Source of the DNA: Bacilli bacterium
GTDB lineage: Bacteria; Bacillota_I; Bacilli_A; RF39; UBA660
Assembly: GCA_900768345.1 (NCBI GenBank)
Contig: CAAGCO010000002.1
Coordinates: 1 to 48,081 of the forward strand
Length of the DNA: 48,081 nt
Reading direction: 5' to 3'
Shown: positions 17,400-24,870 of the stretch, one piece after another
Position numbering within the stretch: position 1 is the stretch's first letter
Layout: every line of letters starts with the position of its first letter
Program-made: the position numbers and the translations under genes
Notes under the pieces: generated by a model
The model's input: only the letters and a program-made list of their open reading frames with translations
Database searches by the model: none
Told to the model about the DNA's origin: nothing

Positions 17400-18368
17400 A
17401 TGAATATATTAGCTGAAGAACAATTAAAATTGTTTGAAAAAGGAATTAGTGAAGAAGAATTTGAAAAACGTTCTAATGAATTTTTAGACTTATATTATAG
17501 AATTAGAACTAAAGATGAAGGTAGAATTTGGAATAAACTTTCTTTAGAACAAAGAAGGAAATTACATTGGTTGGTATTAACTGTATATAAAGTTAAAAAT
17601 AGAATAGGTGGCTTTTCACACGAAGTTTTAAAAGATTTAAGAACGCCAACTGATAGGCCTATAATTTATGCTGTAACTCATGTAGGAAAATTTGATATTG
17701 AAGTAGTAAGTGAAGCAATAAAAGATCATTATTATCTTTTATCTGGAGATTATGAGCATTTACAAGGATTAATAGATGAAAAATTTTTATCAGTGAATGG
17801 TGTATTCTATTTCAATGAAAAAGATAAAAAAGATAGAAAAGCTGTATCAGGAAAAATGATAGAACACTTAAAGCAAAATGGTAATTTAATGTATTTCATA
17901 GAAGGAACTTGGAACTTAACTCCAAATTTACCAATGCTTCCTTGCTATTGGGGTATAGTTGATATTGCCAAAGAAGGAAATGCAATTATAGTACCAGTAG
18001 CTTGTGAACAATATGGGAAAAAATTTAAAGTAAATATAGGCGAAAATTTTGATATGAACAACTATGGTGAAGGAAATGAAGAAAAATCTCGAGCTATAGG
18101 AGATTTAAGAGATACTTTATCAACACTAAAGTGGGAAATTTGGGAAAGCGAAGAGCCACTTAAAAGAGAAGAGTTGAATGGTGATGAATGGGATAAATAT
18201 GTTGAACAAAGATTTAGTGAATGGCCATATTTCAATAAAGAATATATTAAAGATTTAGTATATAGACCAAAAGGTGTATATACAAGTGAAGAAGTATATG
18301 GACCAGTAATGAAATTATCACCATCCAAGCAAAACGCATTCTTATTTGATAAAAGAATAAAAGGTTAA
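17400..18368 (+). CDS. PlsC-like lysophospholipid acyltransferase family protein
   Basis: A 322-residue protein with the acyltransferase HX4D motif in YAVTHVGKFDIE (residues about 98-103) and the substrate-side motif FIEGTWN about 75 residues later, corresponding to the EGTR block of PlsC enzymes. It lacks an obvious membrane helix and has a longer soluble C-terminus than typical AGPATs. The likely role is acyl transfer to a lipid or glycolipid acceptor at the inner membrane face. AAGGGGTG precedes the ATG. The gene is monocistronic, bounded by terminators. Confidence 0.78.
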   Translation: MNILAEEQLKLFEKGISEEEFEKRSNEFLDLYYRIRTKDEGRIWNKLSLEQRRKLHWLVLTVYKVKNRIGGFSHEVLKDLRTPTDRPIIYAVTHVGKFDIEVVSEAIKDHYYLLSGDYEHLQGLIDEKFLSVNGVFYFNEKDKKDRKAVSGKMIEHLKQNGNLMYFIEGTWNLTPNLPMLPCYWGIVDIAKEGNAIIVPVACEQYGKKFKVNIGENFDMNNYGEGNEEKSRAIGDLRDTLSTLKWEIWESEEPLKREELNGDEWDKYVEQRFSEWPYFNKEYIKDLVYRPKGVYTSEEVYGPVMKLSPSKQNAFLFDKRIKG

Positions 18369-18382
18369 TGATTTAACCTTTT
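18359..18382 (+). terminator. Intrinsic terminator
   Basis: AAAAGGTTAA pairs with TTAACCTTTT across TGAT, followed by further T. The stop codon is inside the stem. Confidence 0.8.
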
Positions 18383-18429
18383 TATTATGCTAAAATTATT
18401 ATATAATTAAATGAGAATAGGAGTATAAT

Positions 18430-20688
18430 ATGGCAAATGGATATTTAACGATATGTGCATTTATAATTTCATCTATAATCACATATATGTTTATTAGAAA
18501 AAAAGGAATAGAAAACTTTGAAACAAAAATATTTAAATATATGTTACTTATAAATATAGTAGAGTCATTAACCACAACATCTATTGTTGTAAATGCTATA
18601 ACTTGGAACAATTTTCTTTTATTTAAATTATTAAATAAATTAGATGTAATTCTAGTAGTATCATGGTGTAGCCTGCTATTTTACTACATATATTCACTAA
18701 ATAACAAAAATCAATTAATAAAGAAAATAACAATTAGTACAAATATAATTATATACATTTTAGCTCTTTTATTAGATGTAACCATAGTAAACGAAAATGG
18801 AATATTGGACTCATATGGGCCACTTACGAGTTTAGGCTTAATAGCAAGCTGCTTTTACATTTTAGGAATGGTAATAGTTTTATTTAAATATAAAAACTTT
18901 AAAAATAATGAAAAGTATATTCCTTTATATTTTTTGATTTTCTTCTTGATTATTGTTGCTATATGTAGAATGGTTATTCCTCAAGTAAATCTAATATCTA
19001 TAGTATTTAGTATTGTTGATATGATAATGATATTTACAATTGAAAATCCAGATTTAAAAACAATAGAACAACTAAATATAGCAAAAGATCAAGCAGAAAG
19101 AGCTAATAGAGCAAAATCTGATTTCTTAAGTAGTATGTCTCATGAAATAAGAACTCCTTTGAATGCAATTGTAGGACTATCAGAAAACTTAGAAGAAAGA
19201 GCTAACTGTCCTAAAGATATGAAAGAAGATTTAAAAGATATAGTTTCAGCTTCACAAACACTTCTAGAAATAGTTGGAAACATTATGGATATAAGTAAAA
19301 TAGAAAGTGAAAAGATGGAAATAGTAGAAATTCCATATGACTTTAAAGAAGAAATAGAAACATTAGCAAGAGTATCAAGTACTCGTATTGGTGATAAACC
19401 TGTAGAACTTCATGTTAATATTGCAGAAGATATACCATATGAACTATTAGGTGATAAAGCTCATATGAAACAAATAATAAACAATTTACTAACAAATGCT
19501 ATTAAATATACAGAAAAAGGACATATTAACCTTAATGTTAAATGTATTAATAGAGATGATAATTGTAATTTAATAATTACTGTTCAAGATAGTGGAAGAG
19601 GTATTAAAAAAGAAGACATAGAAAAACTTTTCACTAAATTCGAAAGACTTGATATTGAAAGAAACTCAACTACTGAAGGAACAGGTTTAGGCCTAGCAAT
19701 CACAAAAAAGCTTGTTGAAATGATGGGTGGGAAGATAAATGTACAAAGTCAATATGGATTAGGTTCTATATTTATGGTTAATATTCCACAAAAGATAAGC
19801 AAGATGTCAAAACCATATAAAGATAAAGAAAGTAAAAATGATACTTCAAATAATATAGATTATATAAATAAAAAAGTATTAATAGTAGATGATAATAAAT
19901 TAAATGTTAAAGTAGCAAGAAGAGTAACAGATGCATTAAATATCAAAAAAGTAGATGAATGTTATAATGGTAGTGAATGTATAAATATGGTTGCTTCTAG
20001 TAATGACTATGACCTTATTTTAATGGATATAATGATGCCCGTAATGAATGGAGAAGAAGCATTAAAAAAATTAAGAGAAATAGATGGATTTAATACTCCT
20101 GTAATAGCTTTAACTGCAGATGCAGTTGCTGGTTCAAAAGAAAAATATATTAAAGAAGGATTTGCAGATTATTTAGCAAAACCATTTAATAAAGATGGTT
20201 TAAAAGAAAAATTAGATAAAATATTTAATAATGAAAAAGAAACTTCAGAGGATAGATGGAAAGATGTACCAAAATATGAATTTGGTGCTAATATGAAACC
20301 ACTTGAAGAAGAAGTAAAAGAAGAAACCAATGATAATGAAAAAATTCTAGAAGAAGCAAACATTAATTATAAAGTAGGATTAGAAAATTTTGGAAGTATA
20401 GAAATGTACAAAGAAATGCTTAATGACTGGTTCAAAGAAATAGATGAAAAATGGAATAGAATAGTTTCAAATAGAGAAAACATGAAAGAATATTCAGTAG
20501 ATGTACATTCTTTAAAAAGTGATTCTAAATACTTTGGATTTACTGAATTAGCTAAATTATCATTGAATCACGAATTAAAAAGTAAAGACGGAGATAAAAG
20601 TTACGTAAAAGAACATTTTAATGAACTAGAAACTGAATATAAAAGAATAATAGATGTAGTTAGTAAATATTTAAAAGAAAACAAGTAA
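18430..20688 (+). CDS. Hybrid sensor histidine kinase (HisKA-HATPase-REC-Hpt)
   Basis: A 752-residue phosphorelay protein. Residues 1-210 form a bundle of six to seven membrane helices, likely the sensor. H238 in SHEIRTPLNA is the autophosphorylated His. The ATP lid GTGLGLAITKK and the DSGRGI box mark the HATPase domain. A receiver domain follows with VDDN and the phosphoacceptor D533 in LMDIMMPVMNG. The C-terminus is an Hpt domain with H693 in VDVHSLKSDSK. So three of the four relay steps are in one chain. No separate response regulator lies in the window; the output partner is unknown. AGGAG precedes the ATG. Confidence 0.92.
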   Translation: MANGYLTICAFIISSIITYMFIRKKGIENFETKIFKYMLLINIVESLTTTSIVVNAITWNNFLLFKLLNKLDVILVVSWCSLLFYYIYSLNNKNQLIKKITISTNIIIYILALLLDVTIVNENGILDSYGPLTSLGLIASCFYILGMVIVLFKYKNFKNNEKYIPLYFLIFFLIIVAICRMVIPQVNLISIVFSIVDMIMIFTIENPDLKTIEQLNIAKDQAERANRAKSDFLSSMSHEIRTPLNAIVGLSENLEERANCPKDMKEDLKDIVSASQTLLEIVGNIMDISKIESEKMEIVEIPYDFKEEIETLARVSSTRIGDKPVELHVNIAEDIPYELLGDKAHMKQIINNLLTNAIKYTEKGHINLNVKCINRDDNCNLIITVQDSGRGIKKEDIEKLFTKFERLDIERNSTTEGTGLGLAITKKLVEMMGGKINVQSQYGLGSIFMVNIPQKISKMSKPYKDKESKNDTSNNIDYINKKVLIVDDNKLNVKVARRVTDALNIKKVDECYNGSECINMVASSNDYDLILMDIMMPVMNGEEALKKLREIDGFNTPVIALTADAVAGSKEKYIKEGFADYLAKPFNKDGLKEKLDKIFNNEKETSEDRWKDVPKYEFGANMKPLEEEVKEETNDNEKILEEANINYKVGLENFGSIEMYKEMLNDWFKEIDEKWNRIVSNRENMKEYSVDVHSLKSDSKYFGFTELAKLSLNHELKSKDGDKSYVKEHFNELETEYKRIIDVVSKYLKENK

Positions 20689-20704
20689 AAAATTACTTGT
20701 TTTC
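20677..20704 (+). terminator. Terminator hairpin, perfect 12-bp stem
   Basis: GAAAACAAGTAA pairs with TTACTTGTTTTC with a 4-base A loop. The stop codon of the kinase gene lies in the stem. Confidence 0.8.
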
Positions 20705-20817
20705 AATTTACCTAAAATAAAATTATTGGTTAGTTATAGTGATATATTTATTATTTTCTATGAGATAAAATTATATTTTAAATATAGATTATAGACTTTA
20801 AATTAAATTATATCTTT

Positions 20818-20846
20818 TTGACATAAATATCAATATATGGTACTTT
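20818..20846 (+). promoter_or_regulatory. Possible promoter for the structured RNA
   Basis: Consensus -35 TTGACA at 20818-20823, 17-base spacer and a weak -10 TACTTT at 20841-20846. The predicted start, about 20852, coincides with the base of the stem-loop. Confidence 0.4.
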
Positions 20847-20852
20847 GTGTTT

Positions 20853-20915
20853 TGAAATGTTTAGTTGGGCATTACAAACATTGATGACGCTCAGCTCATG
20901 GGGCTAAACATTTCA
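20853..20915 (+). ncRNA. Candidate structured small RNA or 5' element
   Basis: TGAAATGTTTAG (20853-20864) and CTAAACATTTCA (20904-20915) form a perfect 12-bp stem. The 39-base loop is GC-rich for this genome and can fold an inner hairpin (ATGA...TCAT with GC/GC above a bulge). I recognise no known riboswitch or ribozyme. A T-rich stretch follows but does not abut the stem, so it is not a standard terminator. It could be a small RNA or a distal part of the leader of the ABC-F gene. Confidence 0.4.
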
Positions 20916-20981
20916 CTAACTATAATATATCGTTTTTAATTTTTTAGTAAACATGAACATATAGAAATATAAACACAAGTA

Positions 20982-20990
20982 TGATATAAT
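20982..20990 (+). promoter_or_regulatory. Extended -10 promoter of the ABC-F-APH operon
   Basis: TGATATAAT matches the extended -10 consensus exactly. The start of transcription is expected about 20997, just ahead of the leader-peptide ribosome binding site AAAGGTG. Confidence 0.7.
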
Positions 20991-21010
20991 ATGCTCGGAA
21001 AGGTGATATT

Positions 21011-21061
21011 ATGAAATACATTGGAACTAAAATCATGTATAGTAGTGATATCACACTTTAG
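21011..21061 (+). CDS. Leader peptide of an attenuator (16 residues)
   Basis: ATG at 21011 follows AAAGGTG at the right spacing and encodes MKYIGTKIMYSSDITL, ending in TAG at 21059-21061. The last codons (ATC ACA CTT) are the left arm of the downstream terminator stem, so a translating or stalled ribosome would disrupt or permit the hairpin. This is the layout known for ribosome-mediated attenuation upstream of ABC-F resistance genes. Regulation by a particular drug is inference. Confidence 0.75.
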   Translation: MKYIGTKIMYSSDITL

Positions 21062-21097
21062 TTATTCCTTTGAGTAACAGGAAGTGTGATTTTTTTT
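21050..21097 (+). terminator. Attenuator terminator in the ABC-F leader
   Basis: ATCACACTT (21050-21058) pairs with AAGTGTGAT (21082-21090). The loop can add a GTTA/TAAC stem, and eight T follow (21090-21097). It lies between the leader peptide and the ABC-F gene. An alternative pairing exists: GTGATAT of the leader ribosome-binding region (21003-21009) is complementary to ATATCAC (21048-21054), which would compete with the terminator stem. Confidence 0.85.
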
Positions 21098-21127
21098 ACA
21101 TGCAACAAAAAAGGAGTAAAATTAATT

Positions 21128-23509
21128 ATGATAGAAATAAGTATAAATAAAATAAATAAAAACTATGGATTTAATCCAGTATTAAAAGACTTTTCAATAG
21201 ATATTAAAAGTGGTGAGAGAATAGCTCTTATCGGAAGCAATGGGTGTGGTAAAACTACTACACTTAGACTTATTATGGGCTTAGAAACATTAGATGGTGG
21301 AACTATTAATATAAGAAAAGGTTCTAAAATAGGATATTTAACACAAATACCACCTAAAGAGAAAGATAACATTAAAGCAAAAGACGTATATTTACGTGGA
21401 ATTAAAGAATTACTTGATTTAGAAGAATCTATTAATTCATATGTTGCTCATATGGATTCAAGTGAAAAATCTATTAAAACATTGGATAGATTACAAGAAG
21501 AATTTAGAATTAAAGGTGGATACCAAATAAAAGAAAAAATAAATAAGATTAAAGGCGGTTTTAAGCTATCTGACGAGCTATTAGATACAGAGTACAATAA
21601 TTTATCAGGTGGAGAGAAAACAATCGTAAATCTAGCTTCTTTAGTCTTATCTGAGCCTGATGTACTTTTATTAGATGAACCAACTAATCATTTAGATATA
21701 GATACACTTGAATGGTTTGAAGAATATTTAAATAACTACAAAGGAGCAGCCTTAATAGTAAGCCACGATAGATACTTTCTAGATAGAGTAGTAAATAAAA
21801 TAATAGAAATTAAAAATGGTAAAGAAGATGTTTATCATGGAAACTATACATATTATTTAAAAGAATCAGAAAGAAGATTCTTAAGTCAGTTCGCAGCATA
21901 TAAAAATCAACAAAAAGAAATAGAAGCAATAAAAGAAGCTATTAAAAGATTAAAAGAATGGGGAACTAAGAGTGATAATCCTATGTTCTTTAGAAGAGCT
22001 GCAGCTATGGAAAAAAGACTTGAAAGAATGGATATGATAGAAAAGCCAAAAGAAAAGACTGAATTAAGAGTTAATCTTACTACTGAAAGTAGAAGTGGTA
22101 ATCATGTTCTTACAATTGACAATTTAGATTTAAATATAGGTTCTCGTTCATTGCTTGAAAAAGCAAGTATGAAAATATACTATCAAGATAGAGTATGCCT
22201 AATGGGCAAGAATGGAACAGGTAAAACAACACTAATTAAAAATATTATGAATAACACACACGATAATATTAAATTAGGTACAAATATTAAAATCGGATAC
22301 ATACCTCAAGAGATAAGATTTGACAATGAAGACTTGACAGTTTATGAACACGTACGTTCATTCTTTGTAGGAAGCGAAAGCGAACTTAGAAGTAAACTCC
22401 ATCAATTTTATTTTGGAGAAGAAGAAATTTCTAAAAAGCTGAAAACTATAAGTGGAGGAGAAAAAGTAAGAATTAAATTACTAGAACTAATTCTTTCTAA
22501 ATCAAATTTCTTAATTCTAGATGAACCAACAAACCATATAGATATAGATACTAAAGAAATACTTGAAGAAGCTTTACTAGACTTTGATGGAACATTACTA
22601 TTTATTTCACATGACAGATACTTTATAAATAAAATAGCTACTAAAATAGTTAGAATTGAAAATAAAAAATTAGTTAGTTATGATGGAAATTATGATTCTA
22701 TTAAAGATAAACAAGTTATTAACATAAGTGAACAAGAGAAACCTAAAGAAGTTATTAACATTAAAGGGAGTAATAGATTAAATGAATTCTTAAAAGATGC
22801 TAATAGGATAGAAGAAATAACTATAGGTTGTTCAGGTAAAAAAGTATATAAAATTAGAAAAAAAAGTAAAGTATTCTTTCTTAAAGTGGCAGATCATTTA
22901 TCTAAAGAATCTATTAGTTTAGACTATTTAAAAGATAAGATAACTGTACCAGAAAAAGTATTCTATGAAAAATATAATGGCAAGAGTTATATGTTGACTA
23001 AAGCTTTAAAAGGTAATATGCTTTGTGATGATTATTATGAAGAACATCCACTTGAAGGAATTAAAATTATTATTGAAGCATTTAATGCTCTTTATAATAT
23101 AGATTATAGTGATTGTATAATAGATGAAACATTAGATACTAAAATTAAAAGAATAGAAGAAAGATTTAATACTATTAAAAATGAAGATATTAAACCTGAA
23201 ATACTACAAAGATTCATAACAAAAGAGAATATATTAAAATATTTAAAAGGAAATAAACCAAAACAAATAATAGGATTTACTCATGGAGATATGTCTCTTC
23301 CTAATATATTCGCAGAAAATGGACACTTTAGTGGACTACTTGATACAGAAGATGCAGGTATTGGAGATATATACTTTGACCTAGTAATATGCGAAATATC
23401 TATTGAAAGAAATTATGGAAAAGAATATATTGATAAATTCTATGAAGAACTTGGTATTGAAAAAGATGAATTCAAGAGTGACTATTATAGAATATTAATG
23501 AGTTTATAA
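21128..23509 (+). CDS. ABC-F ATPase fused to APH(3')-like phosphotransferase
   Basis: A 793-residue soluble fusion. Residues 1-525 are an ABC-F protein: cassette 1 with GSNGCGKT (36-43), LSGGE (159-163), LLLDEP (180-185) and H213; a charged linker at about 245-310; cassette 2 with GKNGTGKT (360-367), ISGGE (441-445) and LILDEP (462-467). Such proteins act on ribosomes, often displacing antibiotics. Residues about 550-793 are a whole aminoglycoside 3'-phosphotransferase-like domain: K586, E594, HGD with D721, N726 and D739. The D-to-N (5) and D-to-D (18) spacings equal those of APH(3')-IIIa. ATG 21128 follows AAGGAG; an in-frame GTG at 21086 lies in the terminator and is rejected. The leader attenuator controls expression. 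Confidence 0.93.
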   Translation: MIEISINKINKNYGFNPVLKDFSIDIKSGERIALIGSNGCGKTTTLRLIMGLETLDGGTINIRKGSKIGYLTQIPPKEKDNIKAKDVYLRGIKELLDLEESINSYVAHMDSSEKSIKTLDRLQEEFRIKGGYQIKEKINKIKGGFKLSDELLDTEYNNLSGGEKTIVNLASLVLSEPDVLLLDEPTNHLDIDTLEWFEEYLNNYKGAALIVSHDRYFLDRVVNKIIEIKNGKEDVYHGNYTYYLKESERRFLSQFAAYKNQQKEIEAIKEAIKRLKEWGTKSDNPMFFRRAAAMEKRLERMDMIEKPKEKTELRVNLTTESRSGNHVLTIDNLDLNIGSRSLLEKASMKIYYQDRVCLMGKNGTGKTTLIKNIMNNTHDNIKLGTNIKIGYIPQEIRFDNEDLTVYEHVRSFFVGSESELRSKLHQFYFGEEEISKKLKTISGGEKVRIKLLELILSKSNFLILDEPTNHIDIDTKEILEEALLDFDGTLLFISHDRYFINKIATKIVRIENKKLVSYDGNYDSIKDKQVINISEQEKPKEVINIKGSNRLNEFLKDANRIEEITIGCSGKKVYKIRKKSKVFFLKVADHLSKESISLDYLKDKITVPEKVFYEKYNGKSYMLTKALKGNMLCDDYYEEHPLEGIKIIIEAFNALYNIDYSDCIIDETLDTKIKRIEERFNTIKNEDIKPEILQRFITKENILKYLKGNKPKQIIGFTHGDMSLPNIFAENGHFSGLLDTEDAGIGDIYFDLVICEISIERNYGKEYIDKFYEELGIEKDEFKSDYYRILMSL

Positions 23510-23515
23510 CATAAA

Positions 23516-23545
23516 AAAAGAAGTTTAATTAAATAAACTTCTTTT
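23516..23545. terminator. Bidirectional terminator, perfect 12-bp stem
   Basis: AAAAGAAGTTTA pairs with TAAACTTCTTTT across six bases. It separates the convergent ABC-F-APH and symporter genes; the symporter stop is in the loop. Confidence 0.88.
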
Positions 23546-24770
23546 CTTTCATCCATTTTTTACCATCTACTATTCTAGCAACCATCATACTTGATGCAGA
23601 GTCACCTACAACATTTAACATAGTAGCAGGTGGATCTATTATAGTAGCTATTATTGTAAGTATTGGAAGTGCTGTAACTGGGAAACCTAACATAGTTATA
23701 ATTAACATTTCTGATATAGTTCCACCACCAATTGGTACAGCAGTAACAAGTAATGTAGCAATTAATGCAACTCCTAAAACTTTAAGAGTACTAACATCTG
23801 AATTAAATAGATATACTAAGAACATAATCTTAAATACACTACCTATTATAGAACCATCTTTATGAAAACTTGTTCCAAGTGGAATAGTTGTATCAGCTAT
23901 ATCTTCAGGTACACCAATATTTTTAGCACAATTAGTATTGACTGGAATTGATGCAGCACTACTACAAGTAGCAAGACTTGTTAATGTAGCAGGTAATATA
24001 TTTCTCCAATAACTAATAAACCCTTTTTTACCACTAGCAATAAACGCATAAAGTGAATAAACTATAAAGTAGAATAGTACAGAAACAACCGTATAAATTA
24101 TAAATGTTTTACCATATCCTATAGCAATTTCCCCACCAAAAGTTCCAACTAATGCTGCAAAATAGCAACCAAGACCAATAGGTGCATAGTACATAATAAG
24201 TTTAATAAATGATTGAACAACTTCATTAGCACTCTCTAATGTATCTAAGAATTTTTCTCCTTTACCTTTACTCATATTAATACTAATTCCCATAAGTATT
24301 GAGAATATAATTAAAGCAATCATATTATCTCTAGTAAGTAATTTACTAAAATCATTAACACTAACTGCTTCAACAGTTCTTTCTAAGAAATTAACATCTT
24401 CACTAGTAACTTCTTCAGCACCTTTTAATACTTCTTTTATAGCTTCTGTATCTTTAACATCAACTAATCTAAACGCTTTAGCTGATACTAAACCTACAAA
24501 AACACTAACAATAGAAGTAAATGCAAATACAAGTATTATAGTAGTAAGTATCTTACCAATTCTCTTAGGTTGTTTCATTTTACCAATAGAAGTACTTATT
24601 GTTAAGAATATAAGTGGTACTATAATAACAAGTAACATGTTTAAGAATAAATCACCAAATGGACTTAATACAGTAGCCTTTTCACCAAATACTAGTCCTA
24701 CTATAGTACCAATAATAATTGATCCTAAAAGTATTAAAGTTGATTTATAATTTTTTAAAAACTTCTTCAT
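23529..24770 (-). CDS. Dicarboxylate/amino acid:cation symporter family (SLC1 fold)
   Basis: A 413-residue secondary transporter of the glutamate-transporter fold, with about eight membrane helices and two re-entrant hairpins. HP1 carries SSAAS at 271-275. The TM7 motif, NMDGT in archaeal GltPh, is HKDGS at 303-307. In TM8 the substrate-binding block D379-PPAT-ML-N386-VVG-D390 aligns with GltPh D394 to D405, and the Arg that holds the side-chain carboxylate (R397) is A382 here. Known family members lacking this Arg transport neutral amino acids or other substrates, so Glu/Asp is unlikely. Cation coupling may differ as well. Monocistronic, with GGAGG upstream of the start. Confidence 0.88.
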   Translation of the reverse strand: MKKFLKNYKSTLILLGSIIIGTIVGLVFGEKATVLSPFGDLFLNMLLVIIVPLIFLTISTSIGKMKQPKRIGKILTTIILVFAFTSIVSVFVGLVSAKAFRLVDVKDTEAIKEVLKGAEEVTSEDVNFLERTVEAVSVNDFSKLLTRDNMIALIIFSILMGISINMSKGKGEKFLDTLESANEVVQSFIKLIMYYAPIGLGCYFAALVGTFGGEIAIGYGKTFIIYTVVSVLFYFIVYSLYAFIASGKKGFISYWRNILPATLTSLATCSSAASIPVNTNCAKNIGVPEDIADTTIPLGTSFHKDGSIIGSVFKIMFLVYLFNSDVSTLKVLGVALIATLLVTAVPIGGGTISEMLIITMLGFPVTALPILTIIATIIDPPATMLNVVGDSASSMMVARIVDGKKWMKEKKFI

Positions 24771-24845
24771 AAGTTTCTCCCTCCTTATTAATTATATAAT
24801 TTTAAATACATAATGTATACCTTTTATATTCCACAACAATTCCAC

Positions 24846-24870
24846 AAAAAAAGAAGAATTAATCTTCTTT
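24846..24870 (-). terminator. Intrinsic terminator of the acyl-CoA ligase gene
   Basis: On the minus strand AAAGAAGA and TCTTCTTT form an 8-bp stem with a 5-base loop containing the stop codon, followed by T. Confidence 0.75.

Larger units (their letters stand above)
20705..20981. other. Gene-free stretch holding a structured element
   Basis: No ORF with a ribosome binding site is visible. The notable content is a perfect TTGACA at 20818-20823 and a 63-base stem-loop at 20853-20915 that is clearly more GC-rich than its surroundings. The remainder is AT-rich without recognisable sites. Confidence 0.6.

Noticed and set aside
17655..17657. AGG reassigned to Met, as reported in some uncultured Bacilli
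   Set aside because: AGG here encodes the Arg of the DRPIIYA segment of the acyltransferase, where Arg-Pro is usual; other AGG codons also fit Arg.
20853..20915. Hammerhead ribozyme in the stem-loop (TTGATGA in the loop)
   Set aside because: The GAAA and cleavage-site elements needed in fixed positions are missing.
20853..20915. Integron attC site
   Set aside because: The GTTRRRY/RYYYAAC core pair is not present and no integrase gene is nearby.
21086..21127. GTG start of the ABC-F-APH gene at 21086
   Set aside because: It lies in the terminator stem and T-run and has no ribosome binding site; ATG 21128 has AAGGAG.
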